Notes: generated by a model not told the origin, from the letters alone. Positions 44,205 through 53,820 are shown, counted from the first letter of the stretch. The stretch is DNA of 64,000 nt from JALNZU01 sp964463695 (GCA_964463695.1 CAYXCZ010000023.1:7718-71717); one strand, 5' to 3'. Made by a program: numbers and translations.

Positions 44205-44512
44205 TGTTTTCAATTTTTAAGTTATCAGGCTAACCGGAATCAAAGCATGTGCCAATGCTGTAACCTGCCATTTTGACCCAATAACAGGCTTGTTGCTGAC
44301 AGTTGAAATCTTCAGTTTTTATTACAATATTTATAATTGATGTAAATTCTTTATTGAAAAATTGCTTTTGCCGCAAACAGGTGGTTGTATAAAATCAACC
44401 GTCAATCTTGTAATCAAAACTCCTGTCTCATCACTTTTTGCAGCAAGAAAAATATTGCAGACACAAAACTGAATATTTTAGACTTAAATTAGCCGATTGA
44501 AATTTGATACAA
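44205..44512. other. Intergenic region between htpG and the methyltransferase gene
   Basis: About 300 AT-rich bases between divergent genes. I see no full-consensus promoter, hairpin or credible ORF; a near match to the -7 consensus (GAAATTTG) lies just before the methyltransferase start. Confidence 0.5.
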
Positions 44513-45706
44513 ATGACAAAAGAACCTATCGAAGGATTGATTGCAATTTTACATGAAGCGATCATTAAGAATGAGTTTGTGAAACTTATTCTAAGTAAGC
44601 CATTTAAGAAAGGGGATGAGCTTAAAAGATTAACAATCAAACCTGTTTCATTAAAAAATGGTTTAAAAATATCTTTCCAATACCAGTATCAAACTCGTGA
44701 TGAAGTAAAGAATCATTCAGTTGAAGCTACTCCTGAACTTGTTTTGGAATTGATGCGAACCCAATTTCTGGAAGCTAACCTCTTTACTATTTCCCACCAT
44801 CACAGCTTATTGATGAACTTGAAAGGAAATGGCAAACTGCTGACAAAGCCTGTTTTTGGAGAAATTAAGCAAGATTTTCAGCACGATAAACAAAAAAAAC
44901 GGCTTGTTCAGGCATCCGGACTTCATTGGCATTTGCTTGGCATGACCGATCAGCAAGGGCAGGTGATACCATCGATGCAGCATAAGTTCAAGCAGATCAA
45001 TAAATACGTTGAGATTTTGGATGGACTAATCTCACCTTGGGCTAAGGACGGGCCGATAAGTGTAGTGGATATGGGCGCTGGCAAAGGGTACCTGACATTT
45101 GCCTTGTACGAACATCTTACACATAAAAAAGAACTGCAACCTACAGTGATTGGCGTTGAAATGCGGCCAGACCTCATTCAAAAAACAAACAGTATTGCTG
45201 AAAAGGCTGGTCTCTCTGGATTGGTTTTTTCTGAAGGCTCGATAGAAAATTTCAAAATGCCAAAAACTGACATTTTGATTGCTCTTCATGCCTGTGATAC
45301 TGCAACTGACGACGCTATTGCAGCAGGAATTGCCGCTGGTGTTCAGTTGATTGTTTGTGCCCCATGCTGTCATAAGCAAATAAGACGTGAGATGCAAGCT
45401 GCTGCCAAAGACATTCCGGTGTTAAAATATGGAATCCTTTTTGAACGTCAGGCTGAAATTATTACAGATACGTTACGCGCGCTCATCATGGAAAAGTATG
45501 GCTATCAGAGTCATATTCAAGAATTTATTGAAGCTGAACATACTCCTAAAAACGTACTTCTTTCAGGTTACAGAACCAATAAACCTATTAATACCGATCT
45601 TATCGACCAGAAAATCGCGCAACTTAAAGCCGATTTCGGAATAAAGGAACATTTTCTTGAAAAAGCATTGCAACTAAAAAGAGTTAAAATCCCCGATTCA
45701 ATCTAA
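44513..45706 (+). CDS. SAM-dependent methyltransferase, METTL25/GSTCD-like (Methyltransf_32 type)
   Basis: 397 residues from the ATG at 44513. An N-terminal domain of about 160 residues is followed by a Rossmann-type methyltransferase core: motif I VVDMGAGKGYLTFALYEH, motif II VIGVEMRPDLIQK, then ALHACDTATDDAI and the cysteine-rich CAPCCHKQI motif typical of the METTL25/GSTCD group. METTL25-like enzymes in eukaryotes methylate RNA or ribosomal protein residues; the bacterial substrate is not known. It forms an operon with a DUF554 gene, 17 bases downstream. Confidence 0.88.
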   Translation: MTKEPIEGLIAILHEAIIKNEFVKLILSKPFKKGDELKRLTIKPVSLKNGLKISFQYQYQTRDEVKNHSVEATPELVLELMRTQFLEANLFTISHHHSLLMNLKGNGKLLTKPVFGEIKQDFQHDKQKKRLVQASGLHWHLLGMTDQQGQVIPSMQHKFKQINKYVEILDGLISPWAKDGPISVVDMGAGKGYLTFALYEHLTHKKELQPTVIGVEMRPDLIQKTNSIAEKAGLSGLVFSEGSIENFKMPKTDILIALHACDTATDDAIAAGIAAGVQLIVCAPCCHKQIRREMQAAAKDIPVLKYGILFERQAEIITDTLRALIMEKYGYQSHIQEFIEAEHTPKNVLLSGYRTNKPINTDLIDQKIAQLKADFGIKEHFLEKALQLKRVKIPDSI

Positions 45707-45722
45707 CTAAAACTAACTGTAA

Positions 45723-46409
45723 ATGATCACTGGAACACTCATCAATGTAGCGGCTGTCGCAATAGGAAGTCTTGCAGGTTTGATTTTTCATGCACGATTG
45801 CCCTCCCGATTTACTGAAATACTCTTTCAGGCGATCGGTTTGTTTACTATCGTACTTGGCATTTCGATGGCACTTAAAGCTGAAGAATGGATTTTAGTCA
45901 TTCTGAGTTTGATTGTTGGCAGTATCACAGGTGAATTGCTGCGTCTTGATCGTTTTTTTGATCAATTGGCCGACAGGCTTGGGAAACGATTCAGTGCTGA
46001 GAGTGCTGTTTTTAACGAAGGGCTGCTTACAGCTTTTTTGTTGTTTTGCATGGGATCAATGACAATTCTGGGAGCAATTGAAGAAGGCCTTGGCGGGAAG
46101 CCGGAGCTCTACTACATAAAATCATTGATGGATGGAATCAGTAGTGTTGCATTAGCATCAGGATTGGGATTGGGAGTATTGTTTTCAATCATTCCCCTAT
46201 TTATCTATCAGGCAGGACTAACCCTATTGGCTGCCAATTTTGGCGAATTCATGCCATCGTTAATGATAACAGGTATTTCTGCCACTGGAGGGGTCATTTT
46301 GGTTGGACTTGGTCTCAACTTATTAAAGATAAGCAATTTACGCATTTTAAACATGCTGCCTTCCTTATTCTTACTCGTACTCTTTACATGGATATATCAG
46401 CTTCTCTAA
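45723..46409 (+). CDS. DUF554 family membrane protein
   Basis: 228 residues with about seven membrane helices. The start MITGTLINVAAVAIGSLAGL and later LLTAFLLFCMGSMTILGAIE and SVALASGLGLGVLFSIIPLF match DUF554, a family proposed to be transporters in some bacteria. No substrate can be inferred. It may be cotranscribed with the methyltransferase. Confidence 0.9.
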   Translation: MITGTLINVAAVAIGSLAGLIFHARLPSRFTEILFQAIGLFTIVLGISMALKAEEWILVILSLIVGSITGELLRLDRFFDQLADRLGKRFSAESAVFNEGLLTAFLLFCMGSMTILGAIEEGLGGKPELYYIKSLMDGISSVALASGLGLGVLFSIIPLFIYQAGLTLLAANFGEFMPSLMITGISATGGVILVGLGLNLLKISNLRILNMLPSLFLLVLFTWIYQLL

Positions 46410-46586
46410 TCTTTAGACAATCAAATTTAGTTAAACTACCAATAAGACACTCGTATTTGAATATTTTCCCGCAACATTAAATAAAGGCTTTTTTGAACTG
46501 TTTATAAATTAACAGAAACACCATTTTTCAAAATAAAAAATAGTATCTTAGCCTCATTAAACTATTGCTCACTTAATAATTAAGTC

Positions 46587-47606
46587 ATGGAAAATATTGA
46601 TTGGAAAAATCTACCATTTGGTTATTATCCAACAGATTACAATGTCCGTTGTTATGCACGCAACGGTCAGTGGGGCGAACTGGAAGTCAGCTCTTCAGAA
46701 TACATCAGCTTACACATGGCTGCAACAGCCTTGCATTACGGTCAGGAAGCTTTTGAAGGATTAAAAGCTTTCAGAGGTATCGATGGTAAAGTTCGTCTGT
46801 TTCGTTGGGAGGAAAATGCAAAACGCATGCGCTCATCGGCTGATGGCATCATGATGAAGGAAGTTCCGGATGAACTTTTCTTTGCTGCTGTTGATAAGGT
46901 TGTAAGGCTCAATGCCCGTTTCATTCCTCCTTTTGGCACCGGTGCGGCACTTTATATCCGCCCTCTTTTGTTTGGCTCAGGCCCTCAGGTTGGGGTAAAA
47001 CCATCTACGGAATATATGTTTTTAGTTTTTGTCGGACCCGTTGGACCATATTTCAAAGAAGGCTTCAAGCCTGTATCCGTTGAACTTGTGCGTGATTACG
47101 ACCGTGCAGCCCCTCTTGGAACAGGACATATTAAGGTTGGCGGAAATTATGCAGCAAGTCTCAGACCAGCAGACAGAGCACATAAAGATGGCTACTCTTC
47201 AGTACTTTTCCTTGATGCTAAAGAAAAGAAATACATCGATGAAGCCGGGCCAGCCAACTTTTTTGGTATTCGTGACAATACCTATATTACTCCACAATCG
47301 AAAACAGTTTTACCTTCGATAACTAACAAAAGTATCGAAACGCTTGCTACCGATCTTGGATTAAAAGTTGAACGCCGTCCTGTTCCTGTTGAAGAACTTG
47401 AGTTATTCGAAGAAGCCGGCGCATGTGGCACTGCTGCCATAATTGCACCTATTCGAAAAATTGTAGATCGCGAAACGAGAAAGGAATATTATTACGGAGA
47501 AGAAGCCGGCAAAATTTCTTCACAAATTTACAAGAACCTGAAAGCTATTCAGGAAGGAGTTACTGAAGATAAGTATGGTTGGAATACTATTCTGGAAGGA
47601 ATTTGA
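46587..47606 (+). CDS. ilvE: Branched-chain amino acid aminotransferase
   Basis: 339 residues, fold-type IV PLP enzyme of the longer BCAT form. MAATALHYGQEAFEGLKAFR near residue 35, RMRSSADGIMMKEVP, and GTGHIKVGGNYAASLRPADR, which holds the PLP lysine (K in HIKVGGN), then EAGPANFFGIRDN and GACGTAAIIAPIRKI near the end. It interconverts Ile, Leu and Val with their 2-oxo acids. Single gene followed by a strong terminator. Confidence 0.96.
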   Translation: MENIDWKNLPFGYYPTDYNVRCYARNGQWGELEVSSSEYISLHMAATALHYGQEAFEGLKAFRGIDGKVRLFRWEENAKRMRSSADGIMMKEVPDELFFAAVDKVVRLNARFIPPFGTGAALYIRPLLFGSGPQVGVKPSTEYMFLVFVGPVGPYFKEGFKPVSVELVRDYDRAAPLGTGHIKVGGNYAASLRPADRAHKDGYSSVLFLDAKEKKYIDEAGPANFFGIRDNTYITPQSKTVLPSITNKSIETLATDLGLKVERRPVPVEELELFEEAGACGTAAIIAPIRKIVDRETRKEYYYGEEAGKISSQIYKNLKAIQEGVTEDKYGWNTILEGI

Positions 47607-47618
47607 TAGATAAAACGA

Positions 47619-47644
47619 AAAGCAGCCGATTGGCTGCTTTTTTT
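47619..47644. terminator. Bidirectional terminator between ilvE and pyrF
   Basis: AAAGCAGCC pairs with GGCTGCTTT around a GATT loop, with T runs on both strands. It ends ilvE on the plus strand and overlaps the end of pyrF on the minus strand. Confidence 0.85.
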
Positions 47645-48473
47645 ATATGATACCTGCGACAGTCAATTCAAGCAACATTTGTTGCTGAATCTTATGGGAT
47701 TCTAAAGCTGCCTTTTCTGCAAAATCTACACCATCAGATGCGTAAATAATAGCACGGGAGGAGTTTACAATTAGTCCGCACTGAGAGTTAAGTCCGGCCT
47801 TGCTCACAGCAGTCAGATCACCACCCTGCGCACCAACACCAGGGACAAGGAGAAAATAATCCGGAATCAATGCTCTGATCGCTGCCAACTCCTCAGGATG
47901 TGTTGCTCCAACTACAAACATGAGCTGATCAGACCCAGCCCAGGAGGATGCCCGCTGTATGACTGTTTTATAAAGGGTTTCACCTCTCTTATCACTAATA
48001 TACTGAAAATCAGAAGAGCCACTGTTGGAGGTAAGGGCTAACAGCACAACCCATTTACCACTGAAAGCCAAAAATGGTTGCACTGAGTCATGTCCCATAT
48101 AAGGGGCTACTGTGACTGCATCCACGTTTAAGGTTTCAAAAAAAGCTTTGGCATAATTGGTAGAAGTATTTCCAATATCTCCCCTCTTTGCATCAGCAAT
48201 GATAAAAATATCAGGATAATTCTTGTTGAGATAGTCAATTGTTTTTTCAAGTGAGAGCCATCCTTCACTTCCATTCACTTCGTAAAAAGCAGTATTTGGC
48301 TTGTATGCAACCACAAAATCAGCTGTAGCATCAATAATGGCTTTGTTAAAACTGAAAACCGGATCAGGGTCATTCAGCAGATGCTTCGGGATTCGGGTCT
48401 TTTCTGTATCCAGACCAACACAAAGAAATGATTTCTTTGCTTTGATTTGCTCAACTAATGTGCTACGGTTCAC
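47643..48473 (-). CDS. pyrF: Orotidine 5'-phosphate decarboxylase (GTG start)
   Basis: 276 residues beginning at GTG (MNRSTLVEQIKAKKSFLCVG), the conserved family start. This is the longer form of OMP decarboxylase. The catalytic region IIADAKRGDIGNTSTNYAK holds the Lys-Asp network, and FLLVPGVGAQGGDLTAV the phosphate-binding loop. It makes UMP in pyrimidine synthesis. The start lies 3 bases after the prfA stop, so the two are cotranscribed. Confidence 0.95.
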   Translation of the reverse strand: MNRSTLVEQIKAKKSFLCVGLDTEKTRIPKHLLNDPDPVFSFNKAIIDATADFVVAYKPNTAFYEVNGSEGWLSLEKTIDYLNKNYPDIFIIADAKRGDIGNTSTNYAKAFFETLNVDAVTVAPYMGHDSVQPFLAFSGKWVVLLALTSNSGSSDFQYISDKRGETLYKTVIQRASSWAGSDQLMFVVGATHPEELAAIRALIPDYFLLVPGVGAQGGDLTAVSKAGLNSQCGLIVNSSRAIIYASDGVDFAEKAALESHKIQQQMLLELTVAGII

Positions 48474-48476
48474 GGC

Positions 48477-49556
48477 TTAAGCTTCGAGTTCTGTTTTCAA
48501 ACGTTCAGCATTTTCTGCCATCTGTAGTTTCTCAATTACTTCGTTCAAATCACCATCGATGATGGCAGAAAGGTTGTAAAGCGTTAAGTTGATACGATGG
48601 TCTGTGACCCTACCCTGTGGCCAGTTGTAAGTTCTGATTTTTGCTGAACGGTCGCCGGTGGAAACCATTGTTTTCCTTTTCGAGGCTACCTCTTCAAGAT
48701 ATTTGCTGTATTCAATCTCAAAAATCCTGCTTCTGAGCACCTTCATAGCCTTGGCAAAGTTTTTCAGCTGTGATTTCTCATCCTGACAAGAAACAACAAT
48801 TCCTGTTGGGATATGTGTAAGTCGAATTGCTGAATACGTTGTGTTAACCGACTGACCACCAGGTCCGGAGCTACAAAATGTATCTTTGCGAATATCTTTT
48901 TCATTGAGATCAATATCAAATTCCTCCGCTTCGGGAAGCACTACAACCGAAGCAGCTGACGTATGTATCCTACCTTGAGTCTCCGTTTTTGGAACACGTT
49001 GAACACGGTGCACACCTGATTCGAATTTCATGATGCCGTATGCGTTATCACCTATCACATTAAAAACAACTTCTTTGTATCCTCCAACTGTACCTTCATT
49101 TTGATCAACAAGCTCTGTTTTCCATCCTTTTGTTTCACAGAACTTCAGGTACATACGAAATAAATCACCGGCAAAAATACTGGCTTCATCTCCTCCTGTA
49201 CCAGCGCGCACTTCAACGATAGCGTTTTTGGAATCTTGTGGATCTTTTGGAATAAGCATCAGGCGGATGTCTTCCTCTAACGCTTCTTTTCGTTGCTGAA
49301 GTTCGTCCAACTCCTCAATGGCCATTTGCCTGAAATCTTCATCCTTCTCTTTCTTGATCACCTCACGGGCATGGTCAATATTGGAAACAACCATTTTATA
49401 CTCTTTAAAAGCTCCCACTACAGGCTCAAGATCTTTGTAATCCTTATTCAGTTTTACAAAGCGTTTCATATCAGCCATCACATCCGGATCATTGAGCTGT
49501 TCACCCATTTCTTCCCAGCGACGATTGATGGTTTCTAATTTATCAACAATATCCAC
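48477..49556 (-). CDS. prfA: Peptide chain release factor 1 (GTG start)
   Basis: 359 residues starting at a GTG (MDIVDKLETINRRWEEMGEQ). The stop codon recognition motif P-x-T is seen in GVHRVQRVPKTETQG, and the catalytic GGQ in CSSGPGGQSVNTTYSA. RF1 releases peptides at UAA and UAG. A consensus -7 box 21 bases upstream gives a short leader and supports the start. Followed directly by pyrF. Confidence 0.96.
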   Translation of the reverse strand: MDIVDKLETINRRWEEMGEQLNDPDVMADMKRFVKLNKDYKDLEPVVGAFKEYKMVVSNIDHAREVIKKEKDEDFRQMAIEELDELQQRKEALEEDIRLMLIPKDPQDSKNAIVEVRAGTGGDEASIFAGDLFRMYLKFCETKGWKTELVDQNEGTVGGYKEVVFNVIGDNAYGIMKFESGVHRVQRVPKTETQGRIHTSAASVVVLPEAEEFDIDLNEKDIRKDTFCSSGPGGQSVNTTYSAIRLTHIPTGIVVSCQDEKSQLKNFAKAMKVLRSRIFEIEYSKYLEEVASKRKTMVSTGDRSAKIRTYNWPQGRVTDHRINLTLYNLSAIIDGDLNEVIEKLQMAENAERLKTELEA

Positions 49557-49576
49557 AGATTCAATTTTTTAGCCTG

Positions 49577-49584
49577 CAAAAATA
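49577..49584 (-). promoter_or_regulatory. -7 box of prfA-pyrF
   Basis: TATTTTTG on the minus strand matches TAnnTTTG; RNA would start about 14 bases before the GTG of prfA. I see no good TTG at the usual distance. Confidence 0.5.
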
Positions 49585-49673
49585 CACAATGCAGCCGAAG
49601 AATGAAAACCTTCTTCCAAATTCATTTTAATTATTTCTTATTCAGTCAATTAAACAAGAAGTAAAACAGTAAA

Positions 49674-50837
49674 CTAATAGATATAGTTTCCGGTTTCGGA
49701 ACTAATGGTGAGTTTTTTTACCGGAGAAGATTCAACACGGCCTATGATTTTGGCATCCACATGAAAGCTTTCCGCAATTTTTATAATGCCTGCAGCTGTT
49801 TGCTCATCAGTGTAAATTTCCATTCGGTGTCCCATGTTAAACACCTGATACATTTCCTTCCAATCAGTACCCGAAGCAGCCTGAATCATGCGAAACAGCG
49901 CTGGTACAGGAAATAAATGATCTTTAATGATATGTACTTTATCTACAAAATGAAGCACCTTTGTTTGCGCTCCACCGCTGCAATGTATCATTCCATGCAA
50001 CTGATTATGAAACTGATCAAGTACTTGTTTTATAATCGGAGCATAGGTACGCGTAGGAGCAAGAACGAGTTTTCCAGCATTTACACCGGCCACTTCTGTT
50101 GGATCGGTCAATTGGTATGGGCCACTGTAAACTAAGTTTTTTGGAATAGCTGCATCAAAACTCTCGGGATACTTTGTTGCCAGTGAGGTATGAAAAACAT
50201 CATGACGGGCTGATGTAAGTCCGTTGCTTCCCATTCCACCATTATAGGCATCTTCATAAGTTGCTTGTCCTGATGAAGAAAGTCCTACGATAACATCGCC
50301 GGCCTGAATTCGATTTTCGATCACTTTCTTTCGGGGTATGCGGGCAGTTACGGTGCTATCGACAATGATAGTGCTTACAAGATCACCAACATCGGCTGTT
50401 TCACCTCCTGTCGACCAAATACCAACTCCCATACTTCTCATTTTCTCAAGGAAATGCTCTGTACCGTTAATGATAGCGCTGATCACTTCGCCCGGGATAC
50501 GGTTCTTGTTCCTTCCAATGGTAGATGAGAGTAATATGTTATCGGTTACACCTACACACAGCAAGTCGTCAATATTCATTACGATGGCATCCTGAGCTAT
50601 ACCTTCCCAAACACTGATGTCACCGGTTTCTTTCCAATAGATATAAGCAAGGGATGATTTTGTTCCGGCACCATCGGCATGCATGATCGTACACCATTCA
50701 GGATCACCAGCTAAAATATCAGGTATGACTTTACAAAAGGCATTGGGATAGAGGCCTTTGTCAACATTTTTTATGGCATTATGGACATCTTCCTTAGCTG
50801 CTGACACGCCTCGCGAAACATAGCGTTGGTTTTCCAT
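49674..50837 (-). CDS. purM: Phosphoribosylformylglycinamidine cyclo-ligase (AIR synthase)
   Basis: 387 residues, the longer form common in this phylum. YVSRGVSAAKEDVHNAI, MHADGAGTKSSLAYIYWKET with the conserved DGxGTK, the nucleotide-binding DDLLCVGVTDN, and GGETADVGDLVSTIIVDSTV identify PurM, which closes the imidazole ring in purine synthesis using ATP. It lies 2 bases after the OmpA-type gene on the same strand. Confidence 0.94.
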   Translation of the reverse strand: MENQRYVSRGVSAAKEDVHNAIKNVDKGLYPNAFCKVIPDILAGDPEWCTIMHADGAGTKSSLAYIYWKETGDISVWEGIAQDAIVMNIDDLLCVGVTDNILLSSTIGRNKNRIPGEVISAIINGTEHFLEKMRSMGVGIWSTGGETADVGDLVSTIIVDSTVTARIPRKKVIENRIQAGDVIVGLSSSGQATYEDAYNGGMGSNGLTSARHDVFHTSLATKYPESFDAAIPKNLVYSGPYQLTDPTEVAGVNAGKLVLAPTRTYAPIIKQVLDQFHNQLHGMIHCSGGAQTKVLHFVDKVHIIKDHLFPVPALFRMIQAASGTDWKEMYQVFNMGHRMEIYTDEQTAAGIIKIAESFHVDAKIIGRVESSPVKKLTISSETGNYIY

Positions 50838-50839
50838 AC

Positions 50840-53308
50840 CTATTTAAATATCAGTTTCCTGCTTTTTGTATCAAACTCAAAACTTCCAAAACGATCGAGG
50901 AGCGATTGTCCTATCACAAGAGGCACTTCCAGTTTGTGGTCAACAACAACCTCTACATTCTTGAGGGTTTTATTGGCCAGACCCACTTCTTTCAAACTAA
51001 AAACAGCTCCATTCGCTATTGTTCCTACCTGAATAACTGATTTATCCTCACCTACAATGTTGTCAACACTGATGATGCCTTTTTGCAGAAACTCCAGCGC
51101 TTTTTTCAAGGAAATCGCAGGTTTCGCACTGCGGTTATAAATAAATGGAGTGGCAAAACCATCAATAAAGCACTCTGCCTGGAACGATCCATCAGCAGCA
51201 ATTGTAAAATCAATCTGATTATCATCAGGATTAATTACAACGGCAACCGTTTCAGCTACAGGTTGATTCGCTGCTTTTGGCACAAAATCTTTGCTGAGCA
51301 CACGAAACTCGGTGCGACGGTTGAGTTGGTGTGCTGCCTCTTTCTCTTCATTAGTAGCGAGGCTGTTAATAAATTCTTCGGTAAGAATAGCGCCTGCTTT
51401 AAGAACCTTATCATTTACAGCGAAATCACTCTCGATGACACGAGGCACACGCTCACCATAACCTTTAGCTACAAGTCGCTCAGGATCAATACCTCTTATG
51501 ATCAAATAATCTACTACCGACTGTGCGCGGCGTTGAGACAGGATATCGTTTCGTTCATCAATATCCCTGTTATCAGTGTGCGATGCAAGCTCAATAATAA
51601 TTGTAGGATTCTGTTGCAGCGTTTCAATCAATCCCTGAAGGGAGTCTTCATACTGAGGTTTTAGTTCCCATCGTGCCAAATCATAAAGAATGTCAGGAAG
51701 TGGAATAGGTTTCTGAGGAATGGGTTCAAGCTGGATATCTTTCACAAAATCGCGGCTAAACTCCACTCCTACCGTTGTCTCTACCAATGATTTGGTAAAA
51801 TAATTCGGCTTATCGAAAATGAGTTCATATGTGGTATTTTTGCTTAGCTGCGACTCACCAAACATATAATATCCTTTGTCATTCGTTCGGGTAGTTACAC
51901 TGCTTCCATTTGAACCAATCAATTTCACACTTGCATCTTCAATTATTTGTAACGTTTTTTCATCCTTTACAGTTCCGGCGAGGGTGAAAAGTACCGGCGG
52001 CTCGATAAAATAAAACAGGTTGTCGACACCTTTTGTATTTTCTCTGTTACTTGAGAAAAATCCTCTTTCTTCGGTTGGATGAAACACAATAGAGACATCA
52101 TCATTGATGGAGTTCAATGGATGCTTAAGGTTGGTAGGTGTTCCCCAATTCCCTGAAGTGTCGATTGTTGTTACATAAATATCAAAACCTCCCATGCCCG
52201 GATGTCCGTTACTGGCAAAGTATAGTGTGGTGTCGTTTCTCAAAAAAGGAAACACTTCATCACCTTTTGTATTTACAACCGGTCCTATATTCAATGGTCG
52301 GTTGAAAGGCGCTTTTTTAGAGTCGCGCATGGCCATCCAAATATCTTTTCCTCCTGAGCCACCTTTGCGGTCGGCAGCAAAATATATTATGAGTTCGTTC
52401 TGGCTCAAACTTGGGTGACCAATAACATCAAGGCTATCTACGCCTTTTATCTGAACCTGAACAGGTTTACTCCAGCTGCGTCCTGATCGACTGCTTGTAT
52501 AGATTTGACACCCCGATTCCTGTCCTGGAAGATTGTTACAGCGTGTGAAATAAAGCGTGTTAAAACTACTGTTCATAAATGGCGCACCTTCATTGGCTTT
52601 GGTGTTAAGTGTCTCTGTATCGTCGAGTAATACGGGCGTACTCCATTGGTTATTCCTGTCTAAACGGGCGGAGTAGAGGTCACTGAAACTTTGACTGGTC
52701 CATCCATCTTTATCTTTTCCTGTTGATCCATCACGGGTTGAGGTAAAAATGACTTCATTGTAATTGTTGGAAGCCCAGGCAGGAGCGAAATCTGCTGCTC
52801 TGGAATTTACTTTTTTAAGGAGTGTCACTTCAAACCTTGATGGATTTGCCAGCCATTCCTCAATAGCAGCCGTGGTTGCAGCGCCTGCAGGTCCGCGAGG
52901 GTCATCAGGAACTTTTTCAGTGTAAAGGTTATAGTACTCAATAGCTTCCTGATACTTTTGATTCATCTTGAGTAAGTCGGCATACGTTAGAAGTATCTCC
53001 GGATTACGTTCCTGAAAACCAGCTTTTAGAACTTTCCTGTATCCTGCTTCGGCTCGTTTATAACTTCCGGTGAAGCGATAGCATTCGGCCATACGGTAAT
53101 TGATGCGATCCTTTTCCGGAGCATTTTTCTTTACTTTGCCATACGCCTTTTTATATCTATCGAGTGCAATAGAATATTGCTTGCGGTCAAAAGCTTCATC
53201 AGCACCTTTTGCAGGGTTACGCTGAGCAAATGCAGTAGATGCTGCCAGCATAAAAAAAACAAAAAGCAGGTTGACTGTGAGATATCTTATCATGTGTTTT
53301 TTTCTCAT
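50840..53308 (-). CDS. OmpA-family outer membrane protein with TPR, PD40 repeats and a degenerate retropepsin-like C-terminus
   Basis: 822 residues. Signal peptide (about 1-28), TPR-like helices (about 30-150), PD40/WD40-like beta-propeller repeats (about 170-420), a carboxypeptidase-regulatory-like beta domain (about 440-530), an OmpA peptidoglycan-binding domain (about 545-680) with ELASHTDNRDIDERNDILSQ and RRAQSVVDYLIIRGI. The last 120 residues fit the clan AA aspartic protease fold: LVIGQSLLDRFGSFEFDTKS matches its closing strand, but the catalytic D-T/S-G site is replaced by NRS (Asn725 in FIYNRSAKP). The first five domains are common in Bacteroidota envelope proteins; the dead protease tail is unusual. 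Likely anchors to peptidoglycan in the periplasm. Confidence 0.85.
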   Translation of the reverse strand: MRKKHMIRYLTVNLLFVFFMLAASTAFAQRNPAKGADEAFDRKQYSIALDRYKKAYGKVKKNAPEKDRINYRMAECYRFTGSYKRAEAGYRKVLKAGFQERNPEILLTYADLLKMNQKYQEAIEYYNLYTEKVPDDPRGPAGAATTAAIEEWLANPSRFEVTLLKKVNSRAADFAPAWASNNYNEVIFTSTRDGSTGKDKDGWTSQSFSDLYSARLDRNNQWSTPVLLDDTETLNTKANEGAPFMNSSFNTLYFTRCNNLPGQESGCQIYTSSRSGRSWSKPVQVQIKGVDSLDVIGHPSLSQNELIIYFAADRKGGSGGKDIWMAMRDSKKAPFNRPLNIGPVVNTKGDEVFPFLRNDTTLYFASNGHPGMGGFDIYVTTIDTSGNWGTPTNLKHPLNSINDDVSIVFHPTEERGFFSSNRENTKGVDNLFYFIEPPVLFTLAGTVKDEKTLQIIEDASVKLIGSNGSSVTTRTNDKGYYMFGESQLSKNTTYELIFDKPNYFTKSLVETTVGVEFSRDFVKDIQLEPIPQKPIPLPDILYDLARWELKPQYEDSLQGLIETLQQNPTIIIELASHTDNRDIDERNDILSQRRAQSVVDYLIIRGIDPERLVAKGYGERVPRVIESDFAVNDKVLKAGAILTEEFINSLATNEEKEAAHQLNRRTEFRVLSKDFVPKAANQPVAETVAVVINPDDNQIDFTIAADGSFQAECFIDGFATPFIYNRSAKPAISLKKALEFLQKGIISVDNIVGEDKSVIQVGTIANGAVFSLKEVGLANKTLKNVEVVVDHKLEVPLVIGQSLLDRFGSFEFDTKSRKLIFK

Positions 53309-53350
53309 TTCTGTATGGCTAACGTTTAGAAATGTAATTTATTGGATGCA

Positions 53351-53695
53351 TTATCCTTTCCTTTCCACCCGTCCTGTTTCCTGTTCAGGTTCCGGATCAG
53401 GATTCTCTATAGGTTTTGAACTGGTTTTTGTAGAGACTGTTTCACCTTCTTTCGTAACTGACTCATCTTGAGTAGCTTTTTGTTGCAAAAAATCGTTAAA
53501 GCGCGTTTCTCGATCAAGTCGCTGAACTTCTTTGTTGATTTCGTTTTTAAAGCCGGCAGAAGCCCGTTTCAATTCATTGATTGTTTTGCCCATCGTTCTG
53601 GCAACCTCAGGGAGTTTTTTTGGACCCATTACAACAAAAACTACAAGCAGGATTAATATTAGTTCTCCTGTACCGATATCGAAGAATAGTAGCAT
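53351..53695 (-). CDS. Twin-arginine translocase TatA/TatE family protein
   Basis: 114 residues. One N-terminal membrane helix (about 5-22) followed by the MGPKKLPEVARTMGKTINEL amphipathic helix and a long acidic, Ser/Thr/Pro-rich tail. The FxGPKKLPE hinge is typical of TatA; the long tail is closer to TatB in length, so it may serve either role. The Tat system exports folded proteins such as ActB here. Its -7 box is about 20 bases upstream. Confidence 0.88.
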   Translation of the reverse strand: MLLFFDIGTGELILILLVVFVVMGPKKLPEVARTMGKTINELKRASAGFKNEINKEVQRLDRETRFNDFLQQKATQDESVTKEGETVSTKTSSKPIENPDPEPEQETGRVERKG

Positions 53696-53714
53696 GATAA
53701 TTCATTTAGAAGCA

Positions 53715-53722
53715 CAAAAATA
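53715..53722 (-). promoter_or_regulatory. -7 box of the TatA-like gene
   Basis: TATTTTTG on the minus strand, 20 bases before the ATG. No TTG at 19-21 nt is seen, so only the -7 half is supported. Confidence 0.45.
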
Positions 53723-53760
53723 AGAAATAAGCAGTCATTGTAAAGCTTGAGTAAAAAGTA

Positions 53761-53799
53761 AAAGAAAAAAGTCCGATTCTGAAGCTTCAGGATCGGACT
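53761..53799 (-). terminator. Intrinsic terminator after secDF
   Basis: A stem with AGTCCGAT pairing to ATCGGACT and an inner CTGAAGCTTCAG palindrome; the minus strand continues with TTTTTTCTTT. It lies about 20 bases after the secDF stop. Confidence 0.85.
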
Positions 53800-53820
53800 T
53801 TTTGATATAAACATTAAAAT

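Noticed and set aside
51083..51664. 193-codon plus-strand frame opposite the OmpA-type gene
   Set aside because: Covers the OmpA domain in antisense, with no start-proximal promoter and no domain.
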